From positions 12,425,001 through 12,489,000 of the forward strand of contig CATNEN010000007.1 of NCBI GenBank assembly GCA_950097015.1: a stretch of 64,000 nt of DNA, in the 5' to 3' direction. This document shows positions 22,541-33,418 of this stretch, in pieces. The notes under the pieces were generated by a model that was not told the DNA's origin, did no database searches, and was given only the letters and a program-made list of their open reading frames with translations. The stretch comes from Macrostomum hystrix. Lineage: Eukaryota > Platyhelminthes > Macrostomidae. Position 1 is the stretch's first letter. Each line of letters opens with the position of its first letter. The position numbers and the translations under genes are program-made.

Positions 22541-22887
22541 TTTTTATGGATATATAAAACGAGCGACACTAAACGTCCGTTAGAAAGAAATTTCAGGAGA
22601 GTAACACGGATGTAAAAAAGTGGTCGGAAGTTTAATGTGCATTGCACATTGTACTTTTACGAGCGTAAGTTGCATGTTTAGTTTATGTAAAATCAGTTAG
22701 TATAAGGGAATGATGAAATGATAGGAGAAGCACAGCCTACAACATGATAGCAGCAGTGCCAGCATCTGCGTTATCTCGATTGGAATTCAGAACAAAAGTA
22801 CATTGTAAGCGTTACCGACGGCCAAAAATACTTGCTCAGTGATAGGCTATCAGCAGCAATCAGTTTTTCAGATAATCTGTGTGGCCG
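22541..22887. other. Spacer
   Basis: Low-complexity AT-leaning sequence, with no gene recognised. It probably includes the 3' UTR of the coiled-coil gene on the - strand. Confidence 0.4.
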
Positions 22888-23895
22888 TCAGGACAGGAAG
22901 AACAGGTCCTCCAGCACACCCGAGTCGTCATCGCCGTCAGAGTTCTCGCCCTCCCCCGCATCGACGAAACCGCGAAATTCTTCTTCATCCTCGTACAACT
23001 GTGGCCCGTCGAGCGACTCCACAATGTCAAGCAGCGACTCCGGCCGGGGTGACGTCGAAGAGGGCGGCGGCTGTTGATGAGTGGCGGGCGGGCCGAGAAC
23101 CTCCGGCAGGACGTAGAATTCGTCCTCGGCTGAGTCGGCATTCGGTCCTCGCAGGATCCGGTTTCGTGTGCTGCCTGCGTTGTCCTTGCCGCGGCGGTTG
23201 CCACGCTCGTGAACGCCGCTGAGCTGCCGCAACTGACGGCAAAGATGCCGCTGGGTCCTGTCATTGAGCTGAAGCTGCTGTCGCAGCAAGGCCACGATCG
23301 CGTCATCGTCATCCGCCTGCGGCTTGGAGCTGGCAGAGTTGGGGGCGACGGAAGCGCCGATCTCGCGGTCGATTTGCTCCGTAAAGGCGCGGCGTCGGCT
23401 TTTTGTCGATGGCGCCGGCGGCAGAGGCGGCAGCGGCTGCGGCGGCGGCAGCGAATCACACTGGCTGGCAACGCTTTGAGGACCTCGACGCTCCCTGTCA
23501 GCGTCGGCTGAAAGGCGCGCCTCTAGCTCGGCGAGGGTGCGCCGCTGCCGCTCCAGGTCGGCGCGCAGTTCGTCAGCCTCACGACGGCGCAGCTGCCGCT
23601 CTTCGGCGAGGAGCCGCTCTGCGCGCGCCTTCGCTTCGTCCAGGCGACCGAGCTCCGACACCAGCTCAGCCAGGCGCTGCCGCTCCGCCGGGCCCAGATC
23701 AGCGAAGGTCCTCAGCTGCTGCTGCTGCGGTGGCGCTGGCGGCGGGTACTGCTGAGGCAGCGCAGCCTCGATCAGCTGCTGCTTTTTCTGAGGTCGCGGC
23801 CGCTTTTTAGCCGTGAGAGCGGGCGAGTCGGGCTCGCGCAGGCCGGACACCCAGGCCGCCTTGGGCCGAGTGTCCAGCCGCTGCTGCTGGTCCAT
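22888..23895 (-). CDS. Coiled-coil protein of unknown function
   Basis: The frame runs from ATG at 23893-23895 to TGA at 22888-22890. A clean 3' splice site (CGTTTTTTTTACAG ending at 23930) lies 35 bp upstream, so translation either starts at this ATG or continues from an upstream exon (the frame stays open). The protein has a basic, Pro/Gln-rich N-terminal part. An uninterrupted heptad-rich, highly charged helix of about 70 residues follows (from GPAERQRLAELVSEL on), then a Pro-rich linker, a second short helix (IVALLRQQLQLNDRTQ) and an acidic C-terminal tail (EDEEEFRGFVDAGEGENS). I do not recognise the family. The layout suggests a scaffolding or centrosomal/ciliary type protein, but that is only a guess. 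Confidence 0.65.
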   Translation of the reverse strand: MDQQQRLDTRPKAAWVSGLREPDSPALTAKKRPRPQKKQQLIEAALPQQYPPPAPPQQQQLRTFADLGPAERQRLAELVSELGRLDEAKARAERLLAEERQLRRREADELRADLERQRRTLAELEARLSADADRERRGPQSVASQCDSLPPPQPLPPLPPAPSTKSRRRAFTEQIDREIGASVAPNSASSKPQADDDDAIVALLRQQLQLNDRTQRHLCRQLRQLSGVHERGNRRGKDNAGSTRNRILRGPNADSAEDEFYVLPEVLGPPATHQQPPPSSTSPRPESLLDIVESLDGPQLYEDEEEFRGFVDAGEGENSDGDDDSGVLEDLFFLS

Positions 23896-23999
23896 TCGCT
23901 CACCGCTCGGCGGTTTCCTCGGCTGTTCGCTGTAAAAAAACGAGGCCAGAAGGCCTGTTACAGAACACATAAGCATTCTTCTCTTTTCATTCTGACCGA

Positions 24000-24440
24000 A
24001 ATAGCGAAAGAATAAACGAGGATGGCTAGGAAAAACGAGGACGGAGCGGAGAATCTAGGACGTAGGGGAAAAATGAGGAAGAAGATGAGAAACTAGAAGG
24101 GGAGAAACGAGGAAGGATTGGAGAAACATGGAGGGGAGAAACAAGGAGGGGAGAAACAAGGAGGGGAGAAACAAGGAGGGGAGAAAAAAGGAGGGGAGAA
24201 ACGAGGAGGGGAGAAACAAGGAGGGGAGAAACAAGGAGGGGAGAAACGAGGAGGGATGGGAGAAACAAAGGGGAACAATGAAGAATGCTAGAACTTTTCT
24301 TCCCTACGGGAGAGCCGGAGCAGGAGAAAAGCCGGAGAAACGAGGACGGAGGTGAGAAAAGAGAGAGGAGGGGAGAATCGAAGACTGAAGAAAAACAAGG
24401 ATGGATGAGAAAAACGAAACGGTGGGGAGATACAAAAGAG
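24000..24440. repeat. Polypurine tract with a 15-bp minisatellite core
   Basis: About 440 bp that is almost purely G/A on the + strand. Its core, at about 24128-24270, is a 15-bp tandem repeat (GAGGGGAGAAACAAG), and diverged versions of GGAGAAACGAGGA extend to both sides. Mirror-symmetric polypurine DNA of this kind can form triplex structures. Confidence 0.85.
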
Positions 24441-24531
24441 TTCTGATTTCCGCAGCACTCAATAGTTAAAGAAGAGAATCAAGCAGCAGCTGAACTTGTG
24501 CAGAAGCAGACAGGCTACCGAGAGCATGAGT

Positions 24532-24537
24532 TTTATT
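24532..24537 (-). promoter_or_regulatory. Poly(A) signal of NDUFA1
   Basis: AATAAA on the - strand (TTTATT on +), about 210 bp after the NDUFA1 stop codon in AT-rich sequence. It is the only canonical signal close downstream. Confidence 0.55.
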
Positions 24538-24748
24538 TATATTTCATCTGAGCCATCGGACTCTAGTTTTTAGGCTGAAGCGGGCAGAACGTAGAGTTTA
24601 GGTTGTCTAGATTTCGCACTGAGAGGATATTATTAATTTGTTAGGAACTAAGCGATGTGGTTCTATGTTACAGAGTTCATTATTCTAACCCCAAACTACA
24701 GTGCAAGCTACATGGGCAGGTGAGTTAGTTAATAAGGGCGCAGCAGGC

Positions 24749-25015
24749 CTATTTCTCCGGCACTGCCTCCAGCGAGATGGTCTTGTAGATGGCCTTGTTG
24801 CCGGAAAGTTTGCCGCCGAAGAAGCCGCGGTGGCCGGCCTGCTCCACAATGCGCTGGTCGCGCGCGTACATGGGGAAATCGTAGGCGTCGTTGAGCACGG
24901 AGCGCTGGTACCAGCGCCGGTCGCGCAGCAGGTAGTTGGCCGCGAAGTGGACGCCGTGAAAGGCATTCATGCACACGAACACGATGGCCGCGGAGGGCAG
25001 GATTTCGTACCACAT
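24749..25015 (-). CDS. NDUFA1: NADH dehydrogenase [ubiquinone] 1 alpha subcomplex subunit 1 (MWFE)
   Basis: An 88-residue protein starting MWYEILPS, the signature N terminus of the MWFE subunit of mitochondrial complex I. A single hydrophobic segment follows directly (residues 6-25), then a basic half with DFPMYARDQRI, matching the conserved W/Y-x2-MxRDxRI part of NDUFA1. The subunit is a supernumerary inner-membrane protein needed for complex I assembly. I chose ATG at 25013-25015 because the family begins exactly there; the frame stays open 24 codons further upstream without homology. The protein is somewhat longer than the 70-residue human form. A poly(A) signal lies at 24532-24537. Confidence 0.88.
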   Translation of the reverse strand: MWYEILPSAAIVFVCMNAFHGVHFAANYLLRDRRWYQRSVLNDAYDFPMYARDQRIVEQAGHRGFFGGKLSGNKAIYKTISLEAVPEK

Positions 25016-26201
25016 TGCGCTTTCTAGTGCTACTACTTTTGTGAGTAGTTCGGTGCGGGCGGATGGGTCTGGAAGAGTCGAAGGCAAGATTGAAATTTGC
25101 TAGTTTACAAAACTTTCTAACCGATTAAAAATGTCGCTGCCCCACGCCTAACTGATATATTTGGCCTATATACTTCTTCTGGCCTACAGTAGCTTCAATG
25201 CGCACAAACTCAAATGCCAGGTGGGCCCGAGCTGTTAAAGCATGACCTAAATTGATTGTCTGGCACTGCTGAAATCGATACACCTGCTTTATACGGCCTC
25301 CTAAACCTAACAAAACTGCAATTCAGTTGAAAAAAATAACTCAAGTAGCGGAGAGTTTCACGCGCGGTCGAGGGCCGCCAGGATACACGCGACAACTCGA
25401 GCTCAGCATCGCGTGAGCACTGCTCAAGAAATCGTGCATATTTATTAGCTGCACGAGTTGCGGGCTCATGGCAGAAGCAGAAGCGCAGTGGAGGGGATTC
25501 TGAAGAGGAGAGGGAAAGTACAGCTCGGCTGCTACAGCAACGCTGGCTGGGGCGGTGGGCAGTAATGACTGGGACGGCAACGTTGATGAGGGATCCCGGC
25601 CCGGCCAGGTAGGGAACACCTGCTACTAGGGGCAGAAACTGCAAAGGCTAACAATGGTCTTCATAAATTAGTTATGACTGACAAGTTCCCGCGGGAGAGG
25701 CGAGGTGGGCGGGCCAGCCAGCCGGCGAAATCGTGGGAGGCGGTGAGGGGTCAAGCGGCGGGCCGGCAGTGCCTGAATAGCTGGATGCAGGAAGCGCATT
25801 CAGCAGCCTCCTCCCCCCCCCAGCCAAAGTACTGAGTTCCAGCATAGCAGCCAGGAGCAGTCGGGGCTGTTTTTGACAGCTCTGGCAGCAGCGGCAGAGC
25901 TTTAGAGCAGCCATGGGTCTCAGAGCACTTGAACAGGCGCTAATGGCATAGAGGCAAGCAGCAATGGCAAAGCAGGGCTTAAGCAATGTAATTGACACAT
26001 TAAAATGCAAAAATATGCACTGCGACTAGGCCATCGCTTGTAAGTACAATAAGTACTCTGTCTAGGATTAGAAGTGCATGCAATTTGCTCATTTGGCTTG
26101 GGCTAGTTATGTCAGAAGTGAAATTATTGAAGAAAGATCGGTTAAAGTCACTATCAAAACACGAAGGATCAGGCAACAATGGCTCCTGTGGCTGGCTGGG
26201 C
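25016..26201. other. Spacer between NDUFA1 and TMEM101
   Basis: Frames of 90-144 codons occur but have no recognisable domain. The right part is likely the 3' UTR of TMEM101. No tandem repeats seen. Confidence 0.4.
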
Positions 26202-26972
26202 TCAGCCCAGGCGCTTGCGCTGCAGAATAATGGCGATGCCCAGCAGCACAGTGAGGTTGTCCACCAGCAGGCGTGCGTGGCACCAGAAGTCCATGCCGAC
26301 CCGGTGCAGCCAGTAGTTCGGCCGCATGTCGTTGACGAGCGTGACGCCCAGCAGGATGCAGGCGAGCAGCTTGATGGCCGCGTAGAAGTTGAAGTTGGAC
26401 AGCAGCGCCAGGCCGGCCAGGCAGTACATGCAGGCAACGGCCCAGTGCAAGTGCGGCAAGGACTCGCCCACGTTGCGGCGAAGGGCCTCGGCCTCTTCCG
26501 GCACAGTGGCAAAAGCGTAGGCGGAACCGATGGCGTAGATGCCGAGTAGGGAGCGGGCGGCCTGGCGCAGCTGGCTGGAGGTGGAGGCCAGGGTGTCGCA
26601 GATGGCGGCGAAGTGCAGGAAGACGGCACAGCAGCCCAGGCTGGGCAGGGCCAGGCGGGCGCGCACCCAAGGCTTGTAGCGAAGGGCTGGCGCAGTGATG
26701 GTAAGGTAGGCCATGTACAGCAGCAGGCCGCAGTAGATCAGCAGCGCCTGCCGTCTGCGAATGTTCAGAGAGACGGCGAAGCCCAGGGCCACGCAGCTGA
26801 ACACCAGCACGTAGATGAGGCGAGGAGCCAGCGGTGGCTCAGACTCCCGTTTGGCTCGCTCGCTCAGCAGCATCAGTAGCGTCAGCGCGTTGGCAAATGG
26901 CACGCGGGTGAATAGCACCACCAGGAACTTAAAGGACATGCTGCCCGCCCCCTCCTGCTGTTGCTGTGCCAT
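26202..26972 (-). CDS. TMEM101: Transmembrane protein 101 homologue
   Basis: A 256-residue protein, almost the same length as human TMEM101 (257). It begins at ATG 26970-26972, and a 3' splice site (TATCTTGCAG) lies a few bases upstream, suggesting an intron in the 5' UTR. It has about eight hydrophobic segments (roughly residues 13-36, 50-70, 76-95, 107-128, 142-157, 179-195, 197-216 and 235-250). Recognisable family landmarks include LFTRVPFANALTLLMLLSERA near the N terminus, LLGIYAIGSAY in the middle, and NYWLHRVGMDFWCHARLL followed by a last hydrophobic helix near the C terminus. The molecular role is poorly known; the human protein was found in a screen for activators of NF-kappa-B signalling. 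Single coding exon. Confidence 0.82.
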   Translation of the reverse strand: MAQQQQEGAGSMSFKFLVVLFTRVPFANALTLLMLLSERAKRESEPPLAPRLIYVLVFSCVALGFAVSLNIRRRQALLIYCGLLLYMAYLTITAPALRYKPWVRARLALPSLGCCAVFLHFAAICDTLASTSSQLRQAARSLLGIYAIGSAYAFATVPEEAEALRRNVGESLPHLHWAVACMYCLAGLALLSNFNFYAAIKLLACILLGVTLVNDMRPNYWLHRVGMDFWCHARLLVDNLTVLLGIAIILQRKRLG

Positions 26973-29582
26973 GTGTCTTGCTGCAAGATAGGGTGCTTCC
27001 CAATTGTTATTATTTTTATTAACGAAATCATTTTAAACACAAATGCGCTTATCCGTGCATCAACTGGGCAGCTAGATATGTTAATAGATGGCAATAGAAC
27101 TTTAAGGCTAACGTTACTCTGTAAATCTAGTGCACTCATTGAGTTACAAAGACAGAAAGCAGACAAAGGCTCTACAAGCGTGCAGACAAGGGGAAGCCCG
27201 GCGTATAAAAACAAATAGTAAATTATGAATCCCGAGCTTTATATTACTTGTACGAAAATTGGATACCTGGAAATCAATATCGTCAATGGAAACAGGTCTA
27301 GATTGCAGATCAAGAGACGCTAATAAGCTGATGCCCCAAATACGCTTGCGTGATCAGAACCTCCCTTCATTCCGTCTGTGCCCGTCTATCAGCAGCGCAT
27401 GCCTGACTGAGGCCTGGACCCGCCCGGCACATCGGTCCGATCTGGCAGCCACGCCCGCCAAGCGGAAATGATGGCTGGAAAAATTACAATGGCTACAGTG
27501 GACAGCACAGGTTTCATTTAATCTGCCCTTCTTCTTACAAGCAACCAAGCGCACAGTTAATAGAGCAACAAGTAAAGGACGCACAGATTTGCACAGCAAT
27601 TATGCGGCCTATGCGCGGGGTGCAGCCGCTGTCATTCGAGAAGCGGCGGTGAGCAGCACGGCGAAGCATCGGGTGGAGTATCAAATGTCTGGTGCCATCC
27701 ATCCGCACAGCCACTAGGAACTAGGATCTAAATGCTGGGTGCAGGCCTTAGTTATGAGCGCCCGATGTCTGACCTATATTTGTTTCGAAGGCGATGCAAG
27801 ATGGTGCACGCTGGGAGACTGGAAATTGGAGGCGCAGTCAGCTCCTGGCTACTGAGAGTCCTGAGCGGAGGGTCAGACAGAAAACATTTCTATTCTAATC
27901 AATTTGCCCCTTAAGATCCATCTTCCCATTGTTCCCATGCACTGCAGCTCAATACGGACATCGCTAACGAGCTAAACAGGAAGCCGCAAGTGCGCCATCT
28001 CAAAAGTAATCAGGTTGAGCAGCTTTTGGCAGCTGCACAAACCAGGCCTCCAGAGGGCCACGGAAAGAACTGGCAAATAAAGCTGGCGAATTACTCAGCA
28101 ATTCATTGGAAACTGAATCCGGTGTCGGGCGCTTGGGCCGCTATTATTGACACAATGCGCGGTCTATTTTTGCAAAAAATGATTGGCATTTAGCATCTAA
28201 TGACGAGCGGAGATGCGGCAGCGCAACAGGAGCTAACACAGATCCAGACTTAGCATGAGAAGGCAGGCGAGGCAGACGCGGGATGCCAATAGACGGGGGA
28301 GTACAGAGCGTTTGCTTGTTTGGAAGGATGACATTAAAATACCCGGAGAGGATGACGGTGGGATAGGAAAGAATGTTAATTACAAAAATCCCGAAATGAA
28401 ACAAGCAATGCCATTTTTGGACCACACAGGCAGCGCGTCAGCGCAGCCACGCAACGCTCATTAGGCAATATGAATCAAGGGAAGCGGTTGAGAGCGCAGT
28501 GAGGCCACAAAAGCGAAGCAGCTCAGGTTGAGCTTGAGGCCAAGCACTGAGCGGCAAGAGAAAACAACGATTTTATTGCGCAAAAAGCAATGAGCTCAAG
28601 CTGCATTTGACGTAGGAATATCCTGGGAATCTCGCTGACGGACTACGAGTACAAAAGTGCTATAATGCTTTAGGTAACCTAGGGAAGTGATTCTACTTAG
28701 AAGCCGCAACAACATAAGTCTGCAGACAAACTGCAAACCTGTCTTGGTGAAAAAGCCCGCAGTCCATTTTTCAGTTGCTTCATCCTCGGCTGCACACTAA
28801 CGTACCCGCTGTCGATTCCGAGGGTTTGGGAGCCCAGCTGCCAACTCCCAGCGGGCGGGCCTCTCACAGCCATTCCTATTCGATGGAAGGTAAAGAACGG
28901 AGAGGAGACAAGTCGGGACGGGCTTTCGATTGACAGGCATCGACCCGCTGTCGCCAAAGCGAAGTGAAATCTCGAGTGAGACAGACAGGGAGGTGTCGGC
29001 AACGAAGAGCTAGGACTAGGAAGAGGGGCGCCTGCCCACCTCTAGGATCAGTGTCGTCTTCCCGGCGCGCTTGTTATTGACCCAAGTGCGCGGGCGGAAT
29101 GGGAGCGCCAGTGCTGTCGCGAATCAATGCTGGGGAAATAACAGGCCAGCAGCACACCCCCTGCCGGGTTCGTCTGTCTGCGGCTCATATGCGTAGGGAA
29201 GGATGCATCAAAACAACTGCAGAAATTAGGCGCCAAAGAAAATGCCAGCCATATGGATTGTGGCGGGAGCAGAGAGTTGGGGGTGCAACTTCCAACTCTC
29301 AGGCGCACCTTCCTGGTGGGAGTGTGTAATTGTCACCAGGCACACATAAGACTTCAGGGGCGCACGTATTCCCTTTTACTCGCAAATTGCATAACCTCGC
29401 GTCCACATCTTTCCACAAACTCGAAGCGATTCAGGCGAACAAGATAAAGGAAAATGCGAAAAAGCCTCGCGCAGAAAATTACCCAGCGCAGGAAATGTAA
29501 ACGAACAGTAGTAGTGCACAGTTATTACGGAGCACGCACGGGGGAAAGCATGTCCATAAGCATCCTCAGCGAAAGAAGCACG
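26973..29582. other. 2.6-kb region with no supported gene
   Basis: Only short frames on both strands and no known domain. I saw one motif reminiscent of a P-loop near 29060 (- strand), but the frame is closed by a stop just upstream, so I do not call a gene. No tandem repeat. This could hold 5' exons or introns of TMEM101 or regulatory DNA. Confidence 0.4.
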
Positions 29583-31535
29583 CTACAACTGCGTTTCAGT
29601 CTCTGATAGCTGCGGTTGACCTCCAGCAACAGCTACGCCGCCGCTGCTGCTGCTGCCGTTGCGAAGACGGTTGCCAGATCGCCTTCGGTGGCCGCTCTGG
29701 TGCACAATGGCCGATGAAGTACAAACAGCGCTTGACGTGGATGCGGCAGAGTCCGATGCCGAAGCGAGCTGTTGGCGTGCGGCCAATAGGTAGTCGCGAA
29801 TAAGATGAGCCGCCTGGTTAGCCTGCCGGCAGTGGAGGGACAGACGGCCTTGGCCCCGCAGCTGAAGGGAGAGTTGCGCGCGGCTGTCCGAGCCGAAGCC
29901 GAGCAGGTCAGGGTAGACAAAGACGACTAGCGGTACTGTACGCCGCCAGTCAGCGTCGATAACATCGCCGTCATCATTGCAAGAGCTAGGAGTCTCGGGC
30001 AGAATCTGCAGACCAGCTTCACCGACAGCGAGTGCGCATGCATCCCCGATTGACGCAGTAGCTGCTGCCAGCGGGCTGTGAAGTCGAGCAGAGAAAACGG
30101 TGCAGCCGAACAGCGGAGATGCAGAACGGCAGGCGGCCAGAAGCTGCAGATCGAGAGCCCGATGGCGATCTCGACCTTCCTTTGGGGCGATGGCGGCCGC
30201 CTCGGCAGACGCAGTGCTGGCAGCAGTCAGGATGGCATCAAGGGGTACGCGGTCTCGCCAACGTCGGGGCAGGATTCGGCGCACTAGGGCGGGATCTGTG
30301 CCGGCGGTGGTGGCTTCGCGTGCTGATTGAATGCCGCAAAGAGCCTTCGCCAGTTCCAGCGTGAGCGGCAGGTGGCCCTCGAAGACATTAGTGAGGCATT
30401 GGTGGGCCATAAGAGACACCTCTATGTCGTCCGATTCATCCACATAGGGAGAAATAAAAAGGCGCTTCTTAAGCAGCAGTCGGACCAGATGCGGGCTACC
30501 ATTCAGCTGACCATGTTGCTCCCAACGGAACAAGGCGTCCCCGATAAACTCGGCAGGCCCTGTGCAGCGCTCGGGCGCGCCAGGGAACTGCTCAAACAGA
30601 GCCCAACCAGCTGCGCTGGGCTTCAATGGAACTTGGCTGATCACAGCAGCGGTAGCCTCAGCGCCAGTGAGGTGCGAGTGAAACTCCAGCTGGCGGCTCT
30701 CCCCATTCAGCAAGTTGACAAGCACCCGCGCGTTGGCGCATGCAAAGGCCGCCGAGAGCTCTGCGGCCGAAGGTGGGAATCGGCGTCTGGAGGGTCGGGC
30801 TGGTCGGGCAAGGCAAGCAAGACAAAACTGGGCGCAGCGCGCTGGCTCGCATGGTGGTTGTTGGCGGGATAAACGGGTGAGATGACAGCGCAGGAGACGC
30901 ATTGCGGGCTCCCAGGTGGGACGGATAAGAGAGCAGGCAGCGCAGAGCAACTGATGTGGTCTCGGTGCTGTTGCCGGAAGGCCGTCTGGCGAGTCGCAAT
31001 AGGTCTGGCGCACGAGCTGCAGGAAGAGCTCGCTTGTTAGTCGGTCGGATTCCAGGCATCGCTGCAGCACTGCTTGCACCGTCCGAACAACCGCAGGCTC
31101 GTCGAGACTGGTGGCTCGCTCGACAAGATGTATCGCAGCTGAAAATTTCACCGCAGCTGAGCGTGCAGAGTCGGTGGTGTGTATAAGCAGCGGCTGTTTT
31201 AACGGGGCAGCAGCCCGAATCCAGTAGGCGGCCTTGAAGCAGGCTGGGTCTGCGCAGCCAGCAGACGCTGGGGTCGGTGGCTTCGGCGCATCTGATGGCG
31301 ACTCGCCTCCATTGGGGCTTCCACAAGCTTTTGGTGCGTCGGCATTGCCGCCCCCACGCTGTCGGCGCTTGGCTCGGCTGAGGACCCGCAGGAACGCAGA
31401 TGCCGCGTCCTCCTGAGGCGGCCTGGCAAGGAGGCCAGAGACGATGATGGCTCTTCGGCAGTTTGCGAGTTCATCAGACAACGAAGCTACGGAGGAGCCA
31501 GCATCATCGGCAATCGCTGTCGTACCTTCTGCCAT
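29583..31535 (-). CDS. MyTH4-FERM domain protein without a motor
   Basis: A 650-residue single-exon frame. TAA lies immediately before the ATG (31533-31535), so the start is firm unless splicing removes it. After a low-complexity N terminus comes a MyTH4 domain (about residues 115-245: PLKQPLL, then VQAVLQRCLESDRLTSELFL and LVRQTYC). A FERM region follows: the F1 part begins with VLVNLLNGESRQLEF, the F2 part contains LLLKKRLFISPYVDE, and the PH-like F3 part near 540-600 contains VVFVYPDLLGFGSD. The C-terminal tail is Ser/Gly-rich. In myosins VII, X and XV and in PLEKHH proteins this tandem binds microtubules and membrane-protein tails. Here no myosin head, kinesin motor or PH domain is attached. 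It could be a split-off myosin tail or a divergent PLEKHH/MYO15-type cargo adaptor. Confidence 0.75.
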   Translation of the reverse strand: MAEGTTAIADDAGSSVASLSDELANCRRAIIVSGLLARPPQEDAASAFLRVLSRAKRRQRGGGNADAPKACGSPNGGESPSDAPKPPTPASAGCADPACFKAAYWIRAAAPLKQPLLIHTTDSARSAAVKFSAAIHLVERATSLDEPAVVRTVQAVLQRCLESDRLTSELFLQLVRQTYCDSPDGLPATAPRPHQLLCAACSLIRPTWEPAMRLLRCHLTRLSRQQPPCEPARCAQFCLACLARPARPSRRRFPPSAAELSAAFACANARVLVNLLNGESRQLEFHSHLTGAEATAAVISQVPLKPSAAGWALFEQFPGAPERCTGPAEFIGDALFRWEQHGQLNGSPHLVRLLLKKRLFISPYVDESDDIEVSLMAHQCLTNVFEGHLPLTLELAKALCGIQSAREATTAGTDPALVRRILPRRWRDRVPLDAILTAASTASAEAAAIAPKEGRDRHRALDLQLLAACRSASPLFGCTVFSARLHSPLAAATASIGDACALAVGEAGLQILPETPSSCNDDGDVIDADWRRTVPLVVFVYPDLLGFGSDSRAQLSLQLRGQGRLSLHCRQANQAAHLIRDYLLAARQQLASASDSAASTSSAVCTSSAIVHQSGHRRRSGNRLRNGSSSSGGVAVAGGQPQLSETETQL

Positions 31536-33227
31536 TTAGGGAGTTAAGCTAAAGGATTAAACCACATGGACGGGCTCCGGCAAACAGAGAAGAGGCAGCC
31601 TCTTTTTAAAAAGCCGAGGCTATTGAGCACTTTTGTTCTCCTCAGTCCATCTGTTCATAAGTAAAAAAATCCTTTTCAATATCAAAGTAATTTTGCGAGT
31701 TTTGCTTCTTTGGCGCTACCAAAAGCTTTGCCAAATGTGGAGCGGCACGAGAGTGGGGGCGAGCAAGCAACAGGAGCAACTGAGTTGGAGCAGACGCTGA
31801 GTGACTGAGCGAGGCTGAGGGATCGCCTTCTGCTCTGTCGTTGCGGCACAGCTATCCTAGACACGGCAGGCTTTGCGCCCGCCCCACAGTATGTAAATAC
31901 ACACAGTCCCGCTTGCCCCACCCCAGCCACCAGCCGCCCTTGCCCGGGCAGGGCCAATGCCAAGCCGTGCGGCAGGCAGAGCCGCATGGCCGGGCATCCT
32001 GCAGACAAGCACTGCAGCCAGAGGATATAAATTCGCGGACTACAAGGGGCAGGAAACCCGGTCGGAGTGAACACGAAGCAGCGCCTACTTAAAAAACAAT
32101 GCCGGTATGGAGCAGCGGAGCTACACAGAAATCCCATTGCATGGTCCCGAGACCGACTGATTCACCTGCTGCGTGCGCTAACATAACATGCGACTAGAAG
32201 TCGGTGCACAACACACACAGGGCAAGATCCGCGGACAGTCAAATAACTCGCAATAAAATTAAGTAGCCACCACAGTCTGGCACAGCGGCATAGTTTGAAT
32301 GTCAACAGAAAAGCGCGAATCCAATTACAGGCCTCTCCAAATTAGCGGCTTCGGCATGCGGAAGACACACACCCAACGCCAGCAAAGCAGACTTGCTAAT
32401 TGATAACTGGGTTCATAGTTACACACTGATAGTGTTAATCTGGATGAATTAGGGTCATTGGAATGTGTGAGCATCCCCAGTGAAGGTATGCACAGCAATC
32501 CATAGGAGTGCTTCGTGTGAGAGTCCACAACAGGCAGGCAGGAGTACATTACAATAGAGCGGAGCCCAGATAGACAATGCACAGCGCACAGCCTGGCAGC
32601 AACAGGGAGCCGTCAAGCAGTATGGGAGCGGGGCTAGGACAGGCGCAGAGAGCTCATGAATAATTAAGAACTCAGAGTGCCAATGGGAAGGCGACAATGT
32701 CATGGTCCGGTCCCAGCCCGCAGCTTATGGTGGCACAATGAAGTCAGGGCGATGTCTCGCACATTTAGTGCAATTACACAAGACCCAGTCTGAATAATTC
32801 AGTGCCACAGCGGGCCATGGAAGCTGCGCGTTGGACTCGGACAGGTTAGTAGGGGCGAATGCCCACCGGTGTTGATTACGCATGGCGGGCAACACGATAG
32901 CGCTGTGTCAACACCATATAAAAATTGCAGCTATCCTGGTCGGCAATTAGACAGGCAAAAGATTGATAAAAAGCAAGAGAAGACAGTAGCAAGCATGCAG
33001 GAGACTGGATCTTTAAAGAGACTGAAACCAGCTGCATGGAATTCGGTATTTAAATCCATGACAGCTACTAGAACGAGGGAAGTACCAAATGGAACACGTG
33101 AAGAGCACAATGCAGTATCCTTCATAAATCTTAAAATCTGCAGAAATGACTGCACCGATGCTAACCTGTGAGTCATCTGACAGACTGATGAGGATTAAAT
33201 CTAAAAAATAACTACTTTCTAAATATA
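31536..33227. other. Intergenic region left of the LTR element
   Basis: Short frames only, with no recognised gene. It includes the promoter area of the MyTH4-FERM gene and ends at the LTR retrotransposon target site. Confidence 0.4.
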
Positions 33228-33232
33228 CTACT
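33228..33232. repeat. Target-site duplication, left copy (CTACT)
   Basis: CTACT directly before the 5' LTR is repeated at 37846-37850 directly after the 3' LTR. A 5-bp duplication is typical for Ty3/gypsy integrases. Confidence 0.9.
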
Positions 33233-33417
33233 TGTAGTGTGCGTACGCACGTGAGCCAGGCCCAGGTGTACACCTGGGTCGTTTGATTGGTTGCGGAGCG
33301 GGGTGGGTGTCGCCACCCCAGTTCTAGCAAATAATATATGGACGCGCGCTCAGCGTGGCAGTAAAGATTGAGAGTTTTGTCTGCTCACTAAAAATAGCCT
33401 CGGCCTTAGTTATTATA
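33233..33417 (+). repeat. 5' LTR
   Basis: Starts TGTAGTGTGC and carries two perfect palindromes in its upstream half, GTGCGTACGCAC (33239-33250) and CCCAGGTGTACACCTGGG (33261-33278). A TATA-like AATAATATATGG follows near 33330, consistent with a U3 promoter. It ends TTATTATA, where the 3' LTR ends TTATTACA. Confidence 0.93.
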
Positions 33418-33418
33418 A

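Noticed and set aside
25210-25644. 144-codon - strand frame between NDUFA1 and TMEM101
   Set aside because: No domain, no orthologue that I can recognise, and it overlaps another frame in the same region. It is probably chance.
29050-29110. P-loop-like RAGKTTLI peptide followed by a GTGGGC donor on the - strand
   Set aside because: The frame meets a stop about 16 codons upstream, no matching acceptor gives an open exon, and the Walker A spacing lacks its first Gly.
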